In this document: in pieces, positions 43,748 to 53,317 of the stretch
How positions within the stretch are numbered: the stretch's first letter is position 1
How the letters are laid out: each line of letters begins with the position of its first letter
Source of the DNA: Brevibacterium aurantiacum
GTDB taxonomy: Bacteria > Actinomycetota > Actinomycetes > Actinomycetales > Brevibacteriaceae
Direction of reading: 5' to 3'
Assembly (NCBI RefSeq): GCF_007558825.1
Contig: NZ_VLTK01000001.1
Coordinates: forward strand, 124,001 to 188,000
DNA: 64,000 nt
Program-made: the position numbers and the translations under genes
Notes under the pieces: generated by a model
Seen by the model: the letters and a program-made list of their open reading frames with translations, nothing else
Databases searched by the model: none
Told to the model about the DNA's origin: nothing

Positions 43748-44431
43748 CTAGGAGGCAGGGACCTCGAACTCAGAGGTGAATTCGGGAACCTTCTTGTCCT
43801 CCCCGAGCACCTTCGCCTCGGGACGGAGGTAGGTTCCCTTGAGCTCGTCAGCCGTTTCGCTCACGTAGATCGGAATATACCCCGTGTGCTCTCCATCGCG
43901 ACGTGGCGCGAGGTCGAAATACTCATACCCGGCCTCTTCGAGTTCGTCTTTCGCACTCGATGCGTAATTGGCCTCTTCGCCGGCGCTGTCGAGGTAGAAG
44001 TCCGCTGAGCTGATGGTCCCGCCGTAGCTGTCGCCTGGTTCCACCTTCACTTCGATGTAGACCATCTCTCCATCAGGGTTGTCGGCGGCTTCGTAGTACT
44101 CAGTGGGGTTGTTGCGCACCGCAGATACGACGGTGATGACATCTCCGGTCTCCTTATCGGTGAATTCTGCGCCGACCTTCACCTCGGCGCCCTCGGCCTT
44201 GTCGCTCGCGCCTTCGGCATCGTCCGTCTCCGTGGTCGTGTCTGCTGTCTCTTCTGCGGTCTCTTCTGCTTCGAAGCCTTCGCCCTGCGCTTGGGTGGGT
44301 TCTGCACCCTCGGGGGCTGTCTCCGCCGCCGAGTCATCGGTGCCGCAGGCTGACAGTGCCAGTACGGCGGCAAAGGCCAAGGCTGAGGTCTGCGTGAGGA
44401 TTCGGGCTGAGTGGCGTCCGCTGCGGTTCAT
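43748..44431 (-). CDS. DUF4352-type lipoprotein
   Basis: 227 residues from ATG 44431 (GAAAGGGAA upstream). A signal peptide ends in the lipobox LSAC with C29; a Glu/Thr/Ala-rich linker of about 65 residues follows. The C-terminal beta-rich domain contains VGAEFTDKETGDVITVVSAVRNNP and VYIEVKVEPGDSYGG, as in DUF4352. It should be anchored to the outer face of the membrane. Function of the family is not known. Confidence 0.82.
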   Translation of the reverse strand: MNRSGRHSARILTQTSALAFAAVLALSACGTDDSAAETAPEGAEPTQAQGEGFEAEETAEETADTTTETDDAEGASDKAEGAEVKVGAEFTDKETGDVITVVSAVRNNPTEYYEAADNPDGEMVYIEVKVEPGDSYGGTISSADFYLDSAGEEANYASSAKDELEEAGYEYFDLAPRRDGEHTGYIPIYVSETADELKGTYLRPEAKVLGEDKKVPEFTSEFEVPAS

Positions 44432-44589
44432 CGGGTTCCCTTTCGAAATGATGGGCACTGCATGAGCTGTGTGATTGACAGCTCTTCGGCCCTGACAGGG
44501 AAAACTCTATGGTCAGCGACCCCGGATACGGGTGATGATCACAGCACACCTCGTAGCAGATCTGCCACAACTCCCGAGGACGTTCGCGC

Positions 44590-44633
44590 GAGTCTACGCA
44601 TCGACGTACCCGAGTCTGCGCATCGACGTACCC
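44590..44633. repeat. 22-bp tandem repeat, two copies
   Basis: Units at 44590-44611 and 44612-44633 differ by one base (GAGTCTACGCATCGACGTAC versus GAGTCTGCGCATCGACGTAC at the start). Intergenic between the lipoprotein and tRNA genes. Confidence 0.9.
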
Positions 44634-44675
44634 GAGCCGGTGGCCAAACCGGCGCCCGAACCAGTGCCCGAGCAT

Positions 44676-44711
44676 AAAAAACCAGGCCAGACAATTCACT
44701 GTCTGGCCTGG
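44676..44711 (-). terminator. tRNA-Thr terminator
   Basis: 12-bp perfect stem (44682-44693 with 44700-44711), six-base loop, then six T on the minus strand (44676-44681 are A). It starts 6 nt after the tRNA. Confidence 0.95.
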
Positions 44712-44716
44712 CTGAG

Positions 44717-44792
44717 TGGAGCCCCCCATCGGACTCGAACCGATGACCTTCGCTTTACAAGAGCGGTGCTCTACCAACTGAGCTAGGGAGGC
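44717..44792 (-). tRNA. tRNA-Thr (anticodon TGT)
   Basis: 76 bases including encoded CCA. The acceptor stem GCCTCCC pairs with GGGGGGC; D loop AGTTGGTA, T loop TTCGAGT. The anticodon loop is CTTGTAA, so TGT reads ACA (Thr). There is one C-A mismatch at the top of the anticodon stem. Confidence 0.96.
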
Positions 44793-44826
44793 GTGGCGAC
44801 GAAACGATGCCGTCGGCGCCTACACG

Positions 44827-44856
44827 ATAGTAGTCCATTTACCTTCGCGGCTACAA
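44827..44856 (-). promoter_or_regulatory. tRNA-Thr promoter
   Basis: On the minus strand -35 TTGTAG (44851-44856), 18 bases and -10 TACTAT (44827-44832), 34 nt before the tRNA 5' end. Confidence 0.75.
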
Positions 44857-44880
44857 AACGGGCGCGAGGCAGACTTCACT

Positions 44881-44930
44881 CACGAGCATCGGTCGACCAC
44901 CACCTCGGCGGCGGTCGACCGATGTTCGTG
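44881..44930 (-). terminator. Long imperfect hairpin after the DsbA-like gene
   Basis: CACGAGCATCGGTCGACC and its near-complement GGTCGACCGATGTTCGTG form 18-bp arms with one G-T pair. The loop contains the 11-mer CCACCTCGGCG (44900-44910). It begins 8 nt after the DsbA-like stop on the minus strand. Confidence 0.7.
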
Positions 44931-44937
44931 AAGTCGA

Positions 44938-45798
44938 TCAGCCCTTGATCTCTCCGGTGGCCTTGAGAATCTCCAAGGTCAGCGACTGCGGGTCGCTGGT
45001 CTTGTCGGTCTTCTCGCCGTTGATGAGCACCCACGGGGTGCCTTCCACCTTCGCGTCCAGAGCGTCCTGCGAGGAATTCTCGACGAAGCCCTTGAACGAC
45101 TGGTCCGTGACGCAGCTCTTGACGGTCTGCTCGGGATCGGACTGGAGCTTCTTCGAGGTGTCGACTCCGACATCCTCAGCGACCTTGAGCAGTTCCTCAT
45201 CGGTGCGGCCGTTGCCCTGCTCTTCCGGCTGCTGGGCATACATCGCGGGGAAGAAGTCCCTGACGGTTTCGGGCTGCGAGTCGATAACGCAGGCGGCCAA
45301 GTTAGCCGAGCGGGTCGAGTACTCGTTGCCGCCGGACATGCGGTCAAGGAAGGAGACTGGCTTGTACTCGAGCACGATCGAACCCTCGTCGGCGAGCTTC
45401 TCCAGGGTCGGGGCGTTCGCCTCCTCGAACGCTTTGCATCCTGGGCATTGGAAGTCGAGGTAGACCGTCACGGTCGCAGCATTCTCCTTGGCGCCGGCAT
45501 CGGCCGGAGCCGGCAGATCCGACTCCTCATCGCCGGGCATCTGCTTCGGCTGCACCACTTTGCCGTCCTTGGCCATGCTGACACCGCCGGCGACGAAGTT
45601 GGCCGGAGTTATTCCCGGCTTGCTCTGCTGGAAGATGAGAACAGCGACGACCGCAGCCACGACGACCACGACAACACCGATCCCCACGTAGAGGATGGTC
45701 TTGGCGGTCTTCTCCTTCTTCTCCTGAGCCGCTGCGATCTGGCGCGCGTTCTCACGTGCTTGGTTCCGCCGATTGTCACCGGAATTGTTCTTCGCCAT
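44938..45798 (-). CDS. DsbA-family thiol oxidoreductase, membrane-anchored
   Basis: 286 residues. A cytoplasmic Gln/Lys-rich segment, helix at about 34-56 (ILYVGIGVVVVVVAAVVAVLIF), then an extracytoplasmic thioredoxin-like domain with C118-P-G-C121 in LDFQCPGCKAFEEANAP and the cis-Pro region GTPWVLINGEKTD. It probably oxidises cysteine pairs in exported proteins. AGGAA precedes the ATG. It lies between the tRNA and the kinase. Confidence 0.9.
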   Translation of the reverse strand: MAKNNSGDNRRNQARENARQIAAAQEKKEKTAKTILYVGIGVVVVVVAAVVAVLIFQQSKPGITPANFVAGGVSMAKDGKVVQPKQMPGDEESDLPAPADAGAKENAATVTVYLDFQCPGCKAFEEANAPTLEKLADEGSIVLEYKPVSFLDRMSGGNEYSTRSANLAACVIDSQPETVRDFFPAMYAQQPEEQGNGRTDEELLKVAEDVGVDTSKKLQSDPEQTVKSCVTDQSFKGFVENSSQDALDAKVEGTPWVLINGEKTDKTSDPQSLTLEILKATGEIKG

Positions 45799-45954
45799 TG
45801 TTCCTCACGTTGCGATCGTCTGACGTCGGCCCAGCCTCGGACCGTGGGGAGTCGGGTCGACATACGAGTCCCGACCGTCCCACCTTACCCAAACAGGTGG
45901 CGCCTCGACTCCCAGTGAAATTCAAGGATCAACTACACCGGGGCTGGGAGACGC

Positions 45955-48066
45955 CTATACAGGTTCGGGCAGATAGGTGAATGGGTTCGTCTGCAGAGGC
46001 CACCAGGACATGCCCGAACCCGTCTGGATGACCATGATCGCGATGATGATTAGGAGCGCGATCGCGGACAGAGCGATGAGCCGGCCCAGTTGGTTGCGCG
46101 TCGCCCCGGAGACCATGAGCCGTGATCCGAATCGCAGGCTGCCCGCACCAGGCCCCAGCCACAGAACCAAGCCACCGGCGGCACCGGCTGCCCACACCGA
46201 ACACTGCTCCGAGTATCCGCTGGGAACGATTCCCGCAATGTCGAGTCGGGTCAGCACGAGCATCGCGACACCCGCGATCGCCGGCAGAATGAACGACGTG
46301 ATCGAGGTCAGCACCGATGCCAGAAGCGCACCCGGCGCCGAGGCGAGCGAACGCAGGAATTCCCTGCCGTTCGTTCCGCGTTCGAACCGGTGCTTCTGGG
46401 CCTTGCGGTCCAACCGTGTGCCGGTCCGCGCCAGGATCGACCACAGGAACACGATGAGTGTGACGAGCAGCGGGGCCAGCGGCATGATCGCGATCGCCAG
46501 CAGGATGAGGGCGAACACCACCCATCCGCCGGTCCGGATCGTCCGGTAGGTCATCGGCCCCCAGCCGTAGCCCTGCTGGTCCGGCTGACCCGGTCGGCTC
46601 TGCTGTCCTGACTGGACTCCTGTGCCCGTGGGGTCGGGTCGGGCGGTGCCCTGACCTGTGCCTGGTCCGCCGCGAACGGTCGGAGGTCCGCCGAACCCAT
46701 ACCCTGCCCCACCGAGGTTGGTCCCGGCCATCGCTGATCCCGGAGCGGCCTGGATGCCGCCGTTGGGATTGCACACGGGCGGTGCGGTTCCCCGGTTCGT
46801 CTGGCCTGGGTTCATGGGCGGGTTCCCCTGCGAGCCGGGCATCATCCCGGAACGGGCCTGCGGCTGCTGGCCCTCCACCGGTGGGCCCTGTGGGCGCTGA
46901 CTCTGTGGACGCTGGCCCTGTGGGGAATAGCCCTGCTGTGGGTATCCCTGCGGGCCCGTTCCGCCGGGCCCCGTACCACCGGACGCGTTCGGGTTCGGCG
47001 CCGAATCCGGATAGCCTCCGCGCGGCGATCCGTGCCCGGTGGCACCGTAGCCTGAAGCGTCGTATCCGGCGGCTCCGGTGCCTCCGCCATAGGCTGCGGC
47101 ACCTCCAACAGCAGCACCAGCGGCACCACCGGCAGCAGCGCCGAAGGCTGTGCCCAAGGCGTTGCCGTAGCCCGACCGGCTGCCCCCACCGCCGTCGACC
47201 GCAGGCATCCGTGCAGTCCCGGTCGACGATGCCTGGTTCGAGCTCCCGGCGGCCGGACCGGATCCCAGCTGCGGTTCGCGTCCGGACTCGATGTCGACGA
47301 GTGCGTCAAGGATCATCTGACCACTGGGTCTGCGTTCGGGCTTCGGGTCGAGGCAGGCCGCGATCAGGGGAACGAAGTTGCGGGGAGCGTTGCCGAGATC
47401 GAACTTGCCCATGGCCACTCGCCCCAGCACCGCTTCAAGAGGACCGGAGCCGTACGGGTTGCGGCCAGTGGCGGCATAGGCCATCGTCGCGGCCCACCCC
47501 CACCAGTCGGTCTTCTCACTCGAGGTCTTGCCATCGGCGATCTCAGGGGACAGGTATCCGGGCGTTCCCATCACCAGGCCCGTCGCGGTCACCCGCACCT
47601 CGTCGGCGACCTGAGCGATGCCGAAGTCGATGACCATCGGCTCGCCGTCCATGATCATCACGTTCGCGGGTTTGAGGTCGCGGTGGATGACACCGGACTC
47701 GTGCACAGCGTTGAGGGCGTCGAGGAGAGCATGGCCGAAATGGACGAGTTCATCCTCGGCGAAGGGACCGTTGTCTCTGACATCGTCGGACAGCGTCTGC
47801 CCGTCGACGAACTCGGTGATGATGAAGGGCTGCGCGGATTCGAGCTCGGCGTCGAGCACCTCGGCGATTCTGGGATGTTTGATCCGGCGCAGGGTCCTGA
47901 CCTCGCGTCCGAGGCGTTTGCGAGCGGTCTCATCATTGGCGATATGCGGGTGCAGGACCTTCACTGCGACCGGGTTGTTTCCGCCGTCGACACCGAGATA
48001 GACGACGCCCATGCCGCCCGAGCCGAGCTCCTCGATGAGGCGGTAGCCTCCCAGATCCTGAACCAT
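45955..48066 (-). CDS. Serine/threonine protein kinase with C-terminal membrane domain
   Basis: 703 residues from ATG 48066 (GGGAGG upstream); the frame to 48117 is not needed. The kinase domain covers about 1-270: GSGGMG glycine loop, K36, HRDLKPANV (D130, N135), DFG at 147-149 and the APE-like GTPGYLSPE. A Gly/Pro/Gln-rich linker spans about 280-490. Four to six helices follow at about 510-700. No PASTA domain. It phosphorylates Ser/Thr residues; the partner is unknown. It is divergent from otsA with 65 bases between the starts. Confidence 0.9.
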   Translation of the reverse strand: MVQDLGGYRLIEELGSGGMGVVYLGVDGGNNPVAVKVLHPHIANDETARKRLGREVRTLRRIKHPRIAEVLDAELESAQPFIITEFVDGQTLSDDVRDNGPFAEDELVHFGHALLDALNAVHESGVIHRDLKPANVMIMDGEPMVIDFGIAQVADEVRVTATGLVMGTPGYLSPEIADGKTSSEKTDWWGWAATMAYAATGRNPYGSGPLEAVLGRVAMGKFDLGNAPRNFVPLIAACLDPKPERRPSGQMILDALVDIESGREPQLGSGPAAGSSNQASSTGTARMPAVDGGGGSRSGYGNALGTAFGAAAGGAAGAAVGGAAAYGGGTGAAGYDASGYGATGHGSPRGGYPDSAPNPNASGGTGPGGTGPQGYPQQGYSPQGQRPQSQRPQGPPVEGQQPQARSGMMPGSQGNPPMNPGQTNRGTAPPVCNPNGGIQAAPGSAMAGTNLGGAGYGFGGPPTVRGGPGTGQGTARPDPTGTGVQSGQQSRPGQPDQQGYGWGPMTYRTIRTGGWVVFALILLAIAIMPLAPLLVTLIVFLWSILARTGTRLDRKAQKHRFERGTNGREFLRSLASAPGALLASVLTSITSFILPAIAGVAMLVLTRLDIAGIVPSGYSEQCSVWAAGAAGGLVLWLGPGAGSLRFGSRLMVSGATRNQLGRLIALSAIALLIIIAIMVIQTGSGMSWWPLQTNPFTYLPEPV

Positions 48067-48131
48067 CACCCTCCCAAGCGTAGTCGAGCGAGTACAGTTC
48101 GTTCCAAGGACCGACACAGGAGGAGGCGCAG

Positions 48132-49712
48132 ATGAACACCGTCAACTCTGCCAAAACCACTACCGCATCCGCATATGGTGACAGCGATTTCGTCGTCGTC
48201 GCGAACCGTCTGCCCGTGGACCGGGACCCTGCTGAGAAGAACCAAGGATGGCGCACCTCACCTGGGGGTTTGGTCACTGCAGTGGCGCCGGTGATGAAGT
48301 CTCAGGAGGGTGCGTGGATCGGCTGGACCGGGGTGCCCGACGTCGATTTCGACCCGTTCACGATCGACGGGATGCATCTGGTTCCCGTCACCCTGACGAG
48401 TGAGGATGTCCTCAAATATTATGAAGGATTCTCCAATGCAACATTGTGGCCGCTCTACCACGATGTGATCGTCCCGCCCGAGTTCCACCGCACGTGGTGG
48501 GAATCGTATGTGCGCGTCAATGAGCGCTTCGCGGCCAAGGTCGCCGAGGTGGCTGCCGAGGGCGCCACCGTCTGGGTCCATGACTATCAGCTCCAGCTGG
48601 TTCCGCAGCTGGTGCGCCGCACGCGTCCCGACCTGGCGATCGGGTTCTTCAACCACATCCCCTTCCCACCCTACGAACTCTTCGCACAGCTGCCCTGGCG
48701 CGACGAGATCCTCCGCGGCCTCCTCGGCGCGGATCTCATCGGATTCCAACGTCCAGCCGATGCCGCGAACTTCCGACGCGCGGTGCGCGGACGTCTCAAT
48801 TTCACGACGAAGGGTTCAACGGTCAACGTCCCGGCCGGGGATTTCCTGCCGGAGCACATCGTGCGCGCCGAAGCCTTCCCGATCTCCATCGACACCCCGT
48901 ACCTCGAGGAGCTGGCGCGTGATCCGAAGATCATCGAGCGTGCCCAACAGATCCGCGAAGAGATCGGCAATCCGAAGGTCGTCATGCTCGGAGTGGACCG
49001 AATGGACTACACAAAGGGCATCCGACATCGGCTCAAGGCGTTCGGCGAACTTCTGGCCGAAGGCAAGCTCGACGTCGAGGATGTCGTTCTGATCCAGATC
49101 GCGACTCCCTCCCGAGAACGGCTCGAGCAGTACAAGATCATCCGGCACGATGTGGAGCTGGCCGTCGGTCGGATCAACGGTGAGCAGGCCGAAGTCGGGT
49201 CCATCGCCGTCCATTACCTCCACCACTCCTACCCGCGCGATGAGATGACCGCCTTCTTCCTCGCCGCGGACGTGATGCTCGTGACGGCCCTGCGTGATGG
49301 GATGAACCTCGTGGCCAAGGAGTATGTGGCCTGCCGCAGACGTGATGACGGTGCCCTTGTCCTGTCCGAGTTCACCGGGGCCGCCGATCAGCTCAAGGGT
49401 GCCGTGATGGTCAACCCTCACGATATCGGCGACCTCAAGGCTGGCATCCTCGACGCCGTGCAGATGGATGAGAAGACGCGGTCACGGCGGATGAAGCAGA
49501 TGCGCAAGAAGATCGCCACGGACACGGTGAGCATCTGGTCGAAGAAGTTCCTGGCCGAACTCGAGGCCATCCACACGAACCCGGAGGCGATCATCCCCGA
49601 CCGTCCTGCCGCCCTGCCCGAACGGCCGACGACGGCCTCCGATCGCATCACCTCCACTGTCACCGCACAGGACCCCAGCCCGGCGTCTGTACCCGGTGAG
49701 GGCCGTCAGTGA
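48132..49712 (+). CDS. otsA: Trehalose-6-phosphate synthase
   Basis: 526 residues. AGGAGG stands before the ATG. Family 20 glycosyltransferase motifs: [46 protein letters not shown] and [16 protein letters not shown]. It joins UDP-glucose and glucose-6-phosphate to trehalose-6-phosphate. The last about 45 residues are Pro/Thr-rich and not conserved. It overlaps otsB by 4 nt. Confidence 0.96.
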   Translation: MNTVNSAKTTTASAYGDSDFVVVANRLPVDRDPAEKNQGWRTSPGGLVTAVAPVMKSQEGAWIGWTGVPDVDFDPFTIDGMHLVPVTLTSEDVLKYYEGFSNATLWPLYHDVIVPPEFHRTWWESYVRVNERFAAKVAEVAAEGATVWVHDYQLQLVPQLVRRTRPDLAIGFFNHIPFPPYELFAQLPWRDEILRGLLGADLIGFQRPADAANFRRAVRGRLNFTTKGSTVNVPAGDFLPEHIVRAEAFPISIDTPYLEELARDPKIIERAQQIREEIGNPKVVMLGVDRMDYTKGIRHRLKAFGELLAEGKLDVEDVVLIQIATPSRERLEQYKIIRHDVELAVGRINGEQAEVGSIAVHYLHHSYPRDEMTAFFLAADVMLVTALRDGMNLVAKEYVACRRRDDGALVLSEFTGAADQLKGAVMVNPHDIGDLKAGILDAVQMDEKTRSRRMKQMRKKIATDTVSIWSKKFLAELEAIHTNPEAIIPDRPAALPERPTTASDRITSTVTAQDPSPASVPGEGRQ

Positions 49713-50737
49713 CATCGGATCCGGCCTCCGTGCCGCCGTCCCAGCCCCGCCCCGGTCAGTCCCACTCAGAGCAGCCTCGACCTGAGGCTGTGCCACCCGA
49801 GCCGCTGTCACCTGAGCAGGCGCCCTCACCACGATCGACTCCCGATTACACGCCATCGGCGGCCCTCGACCTCGGGCAGGTCACCGGCGCCGATTCGGTC
49901 CTCATCGCCCTCGACTTCGACGGTGTCCTCGCGCCGCTGCAGGACAATCCCGACCAGTCCCGGATGCTCCCGGAATCGGCACAGGCGATCGTTGATCTCA
50001 GCACCCTGCCCGCAACCCGGGTGGCTCTGGTCTCCGGTCGTGACGTCACCACCCTGCGGCGTCTTGCCGACCCGCCCCCGGCTGTGTGGCTGGTCGGTTC
50101 CCACGGCGCCGAGGTGGACCTGGGCTCGTCATCGCCGGCATCGACTCCCTCACCTGAGGTGACGGTGAATAAGCCTCAGGTCAGCGTCGCCGAACAGCGG
50201 ATGCTCACCGCGATCGATGCCCATATCGAGTCCTTCGAACACGACCTGTCGTCGGGATCTGGCGCGAGTTCGGAGCCTGGATCGGGCTCCGAATCTGGCT
50301 CGGCCTCAGAGCCTGGCTCGGTCGCTGAGGTCAGGGTCGAGCGGAAGCCGTTCTCCCGCACGGTGCACACGCGTGGCCTCGACCCGGAGTTCGCGTCTGC
50401 ACTGCACGCCCATGTCGTCGCCGTCCAGGCCGAACATCCAGGGATCCGCGTCATCGAGGGCCACGACATCACCGAGCTTGCAGTGAAGACGGCGACGAAG
50501 GGCGATGGTCTGCGGGCTCTCATCGCCGCCGGTTCACCCGCCGCGGTCCTCTACCTCGGCGACGATGTCACCGACGAGGATGCCTTCGCCGAACTCGAAG
50601 ACCTGCCGACGGGCCTGAGCATCAAGGTCGGGCCGGCCCCGACCCGCGCACCGTGGCGGATCACAGATCCCAGCGCGGTCGCAGAACTCCTCACACGTCT
50701 CGCAGACGAACGCCGCGCACAGCCGTCACAGCTCTGA
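49709..50737 (+). CDS. otsB: Trehalose-6-phosphate phosphatase
   Basis: 342 residues from GTG 49709. A Pro/Ser-rich N-terminus (1-60) precedes the HAD motif I LDFDGVLAP with D69 and D71. Later RDVTTLRRL and GDDVTDEDAFAEL (285-) are the conserved motifs II and III/IV. A Gly/Ser/Glu insertion covers about 181-206. It removes phosphate from trehalose-6-phosphate. The 4-nt overlap with otsA supports translational coupling. Confidence 0.93.
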   Translation: MTSDPASVPPSQPRPGQSHSEQPRPEAVPPEPLSPEQAPSPRSTPDYTPSAALDLGQVTGADSVLIALDFDGVLAPLQDNPDQSRMLPESAQAIVDLSTLPATRVALVSGRDVTTLRRLADPPPAVWLVGSHGAEVDLGSSSPASTPSPEVTVNKPQVSVAEQRMLTAIDAHIESFEHDLSSGSGASSEPGSGSESGSASEPGSVAEVRVERKPFSRTVHTRGLDPEFASALHAHVVAVQAEHPGIRVIEGHDITELAVKTATKGDGLRALIAAGSPAAVLYLGDDVTDEDAFAELEDLPTGLSIKVGPAPTRAPWRITDPSAVAELLTRLADERRAQPSQL

Positions 50738-50758
50738 AGCGCCTCGGCGGCGGCTTTC

Positions 50759-51868
50759 TCAGCGTCGCTGCGGCGGCACTGCGCTGGCCCGCAGGACGAG
50801 ATCCGGGGTCATCGAATAGTCGATGGCCGCCGCCTCGCCAGGATTGGCCATCATCGTCCTGACCTCGTTGAGCGCGGAGACGGCGATCGCCTCCCAGTCG
50901 TAGCTGACCTGCGACAGGGGTGGTGCGATGACATCGGCATCGGGCATGTCGCCGACGGTGAGCAGCGAGAGGTCCCGCGGAACGTCGAGGCGAGCGCGCG
51001 CGGCGGCTTCGAGAATGCCGAACGACAGCGATGGAGCGCAGGCGATGACGGCTGAGCACTGCAGGTGGAGCAGCTCCTCGGCCGCGGCGACTCCGGCCAT
51101 GGTGCCTCCTGCCGCCTCGACCACGGGCGCCTGGTCACGGGTGGCGGGAATGTGGAGGACCTGAGCCATGGACTTGCGGAATCCGGCGATGCGCACGGCC
51201 GCGGCTGAGTCGCGGAGCACGGCGAGCCCGATCCGACGATGCCCCAGGTGCACGAGGTGCTGCACCGCGGTTGCGATGCCGTCCGTGGCATCAAGCACGA
51301 TGCGTGAGATCCCGTCCTCGTGCCGGGCGTTGGAGACCCTGATCTGCGGCAGGTGCCGCTCGGCCAGCTTCGCGGCGAGTTCTCCGGCCGCTCCCCCGCC
51401 GAGGACGATCGCGCCCTGAACATGAGGCTCGCTTCCAGCCGAGCCGAGCAGAGATTCGGCCAGGGCATCGGCCCGGTAGGCCGCGGCCTCAACATGTACA
51501 GCGGCAATCCCCTGGGCGAAGACTCTGCTGGTCAGAAGGTCGAACAGGCGCGCATAGGGGTCGACGTTGCCCGCCGGAGCGGCGGGCTTGACCAGAGCGA
51601 CCATCTGTCTGGACGGTGCATCGTGACTGCCCGAGTCCACGCCGAGGATCGCCAACGCCCGCCGGACCTTGGCCAATGACCCCGGGGACACTGTGTCCGG
51701 GTGGCGAAGTGCCCGCGAAGCAGTCGCCTTCGACACCCCTGCCGCACCGGCGATGGCGCCGAGTCCGACATGTCTGTGCTCACCGAGTTCGGGCGCGGTG
51801 GATGCATTGGGTGCCTCGGCTGCAGTGGAGGCACCGGCTCCGGAGTGTGATTCGGCGCTCGGGTTCAC
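50759..51868 (-). CDS. LacI-family transcriptional regulator
   Basis: 369 residues from GTG 51868. The helix-turn-helix is at about 37-60 (AIAGAAGVSKATASRALRHPDTVSPGSLAKV) after a variable 35-residue N-terminus. A periplasmic-binding-protein-like domain follows from about 100. It overlaps the next LacI-type gene by 4 nt (GTGA). It converges with otsB and may regulate trehalose genes or a nearby operator; target not shown. It lacks the usual perfect start position of the HTH within the first 10 residues. Confidence 0.86.
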   Translation of the reverse strand: MNPSAESHSGAGASTAAEAPNASTAPELGEHRHVGLGAIAGAAGVSKATASRALRHPDTVSPGSLAKVRRALAILGVDSGSHDAPSRQMVALVKPAAPAGNVDPYARLFDLLTSRVFAQGIAAVHVEAAAYRADALAESLLGSAGSEPHVQGAIVLGGGAAGELAAKLAERHLPQIRVSNARHEDGISRIVLDATDGIATAVQHLVHLGHRRIGLAVLRDSAAAVRIAGFRKSMAQVLHIPATRDQAPVVEAAGGTMAGVAAAEELLHLQCSAVIACAPSLSFGILEAAARARLDVPRDLSLLTVGDMPDADVIAPPLSQVSYDWEAIAVSALNEVRTMMANPGEAAAIDYSMTPDLVLRASAVPPQRR

Positions 51869-52845
51869 TGTCGCGCCGCCGTCGTCGAGGCCCTGGCCAA
51901 GAGCCGGGGCCGAAACACCGGCGGGACCGATTTCAGGTCCTCACCGGAGATCTTCAGCGTCGACAGGGTGGCTGCGACGAGCGCCTGCGAGAGCCCCTCG
52001 ACGTCGATGCCGAGAACGGTGGCTGGTGGCCCGGTGAACTTCATCGTCGGCGAATCGCCGAAGCCGACGATCGACATGTCCCGCGGTACCTGCAGGTGCC
52101 GATTGCGCAGACCCTGAAGAGCCCCGTGCAGCTGCAGTGCCGACTGCACGATCACCGCGGTGCAGGTCGCATCCTTGAGGTCGAGGACGGCGCGCGAACC
52201 ACCGGAGAAGGACTTCGGAACCTGCGAGATCCAATCATCGAGCTTGACCCCGAAGTTGCGAGCGGGATGCTCGGCGCGGAAGCGTCTGATCAGCTGCACC
52301 GCAAGCTCACCGCTGTCATTGCAGATCAGACCGATGCGTCGGTGGCCGATGGCCTGGAGATGTTCGAAGGCTGTCGTCATTCCCCCGCCGAGGTCGAGGC
52401 GGGCGGCGATGATGTCGCCGCTGACATCATCGGAGTCCACCGCCGACTGCTCGTCGACGCGAATGCAGGGGATGTCCGTGTGCAGGCTCGTCAGCGTCGG
52501 CGTCACGAGGGCAACGGCACCGGCGTCGACGGCGACCTCCAGCGGGGTGGTCTCGGTCTCGACCGGCGGCCGGGTGATGAGCAGACCGTGCTCCTGCAGA
52601 GCCGTGGCCACGCGAGTGCAGACCTGAACCTGCCAGTATTCGGGATTTCCCGGTGCGCTGACGGCGACCAACCGCCTCGGCGCCTCATGGAGGAGGGTGG
52701 AGCGAGAGTAGCCCAACGAGTCCATGGCTTCGAGGACTCTGGCCCGGGTCTCTTCGGCCACAGCGCCGCGCCTGCCGAGGACACGGGACACCGTCGCCAG
52801 GGACACTCCCGCCCGGGCGGCGACATCGTCGAGCTTGACCTTCAT
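51865..52845 (-). CDS. LacI-family transcriptional regulator
   Basis: 326 residues from ATG 52845. The HTH stands right at the start, KLDDVAARAGVSLATVSRVLGRRGAV (3-28), then a ligand-binding domain with VRVDEQSAVDSDDVSGDIIAARLDLGGG and IVGFGDSPTMKFTGPPATVLGIDVEGL. The longer frame to 53001 lacks support. It is co-transcribed with a second LacI-type gene by 4-nt overlap. An inverted repeat suited to LacI proteins lies upstream at 53063-53080. Confidence 0.9.
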   Translation of the reverse strand: MKVKLDDVAARAGVSLATVSRVLGRRGAVAEETRARVLEAMDSLGYSRSTLLHEAPRRLVAVSAPGNPEYWQVQVCTRVATALQEHGLLITRPPVETETTPLEVAVDAGAVALVTPTLTSLHTDIPCIRVDEQSAVDSDDVSGDIIAARLDLGGGMTTAFEHLQAIGHRRIGLICNDSGELAVQLIRRFRAEHPARNFGVKLDDWISQVPKSFSGGSRAVLDLKDATCTAVIVQSALQLHGALQGLRNRHLQVPRDMSIVGFGDSPTMKFTGPPATVLGIDVEGLSQALVAATLSTLKISGEDLKSVPPVFRPRLLARASTTAARQ

Positions 52846-53062
52846 ACCCGGAAGTCTATCGGGGCCAGCTCCACCGGCGACCACCTCAGCGGCGGTGTCC
52901 CTCGATTGCAGATTTGCCTGCCATCCTCGGCGGCGGTGGGGCCTCAGTCCGCGGTGAACACGGGGGCGAGGTCTCGACTCAGTGATTCGCCGAGGGCGCA
53001 CACCTGTTCGTCGAGCTCCATCACCTCAGACAATGCGTCTTGCCTGCGTCCGACACGCCGCC

Positions 53063-53080
53063 TGTGCAAACAATTGCACA
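53063..53080. promoter_or_regulatory. Inverted repeat, candidate LacI operator
   Basis: TGTGCAA at 53063-53069 and TTGCACA at 53074-53080 with four bases between. It is of a size and composition typical for LacI-family operators. It is about 220 nt before the LacI start and 240 nt before the ABC start. Confidence 0.6.
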
Positions 53081-53090
53081 AACAAACTTG

Positions 53091-53109
53091 CCTGCACGTT
53101 CGGTGCAGG
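53091..53109. promoter_or_regulatory. Second inverted repeat in the regulatory region
   Basis: CCTGCAC at 53091-53097 and GTGCAGG at 53103-53109 with five bases between. It is 10 bases after the first inverted repeat. It could be a second operator or a small hairpin. Confidence 0.5.
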
Positions 53110-53317
53110 AGAACCGTTGAGCAATCGCTGAACCCGCGGTTTCTCACCCAGCATCCGCCCAGGTGTGCGCCTGCGCGCTGGCACAGTGCTGAGAATCACT
53201 CTACGCTTTGTCGAATAGGCTGTCACACAGCGCAATCAACGGCATAGGATGTGAATGACTGAGCATCCCCGCCAGGTCACCGACGACCAGCTGCTCACGA
53301 ATACTTTAGGAGGAAAC

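Larger units (their letters stand above)
52846..53317. other. Intergenic region between two LacI-type genes and the ABC/DUF4032 operon
   Basis: About 470 bases. Two inverted repeats are seen (53063-53080, 53091-53109). A small reading frame at 52944-53147 (67 codons, Cys-rich) has no ribosome binding site or known family and is not called. The part next to 53318 must hold the ABC promoter, but no clear -35/-10 pair stands out. Confidence 0.6.

Noticed and set aside
44881..44930. Mobile repeat element containing the 11-mer
   Set aside because: Only one hairpin of this kind was seen in the window, directly after a gene; terminator is simpler.
52944..53147. 67-codon Cys-rich frame in the regulatory region before the ABC/DUF4032 operon
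   Set aside because: No ribosome binding site, and two inverted repeats lie within or beside it. Could be tested by ribosome profiling.
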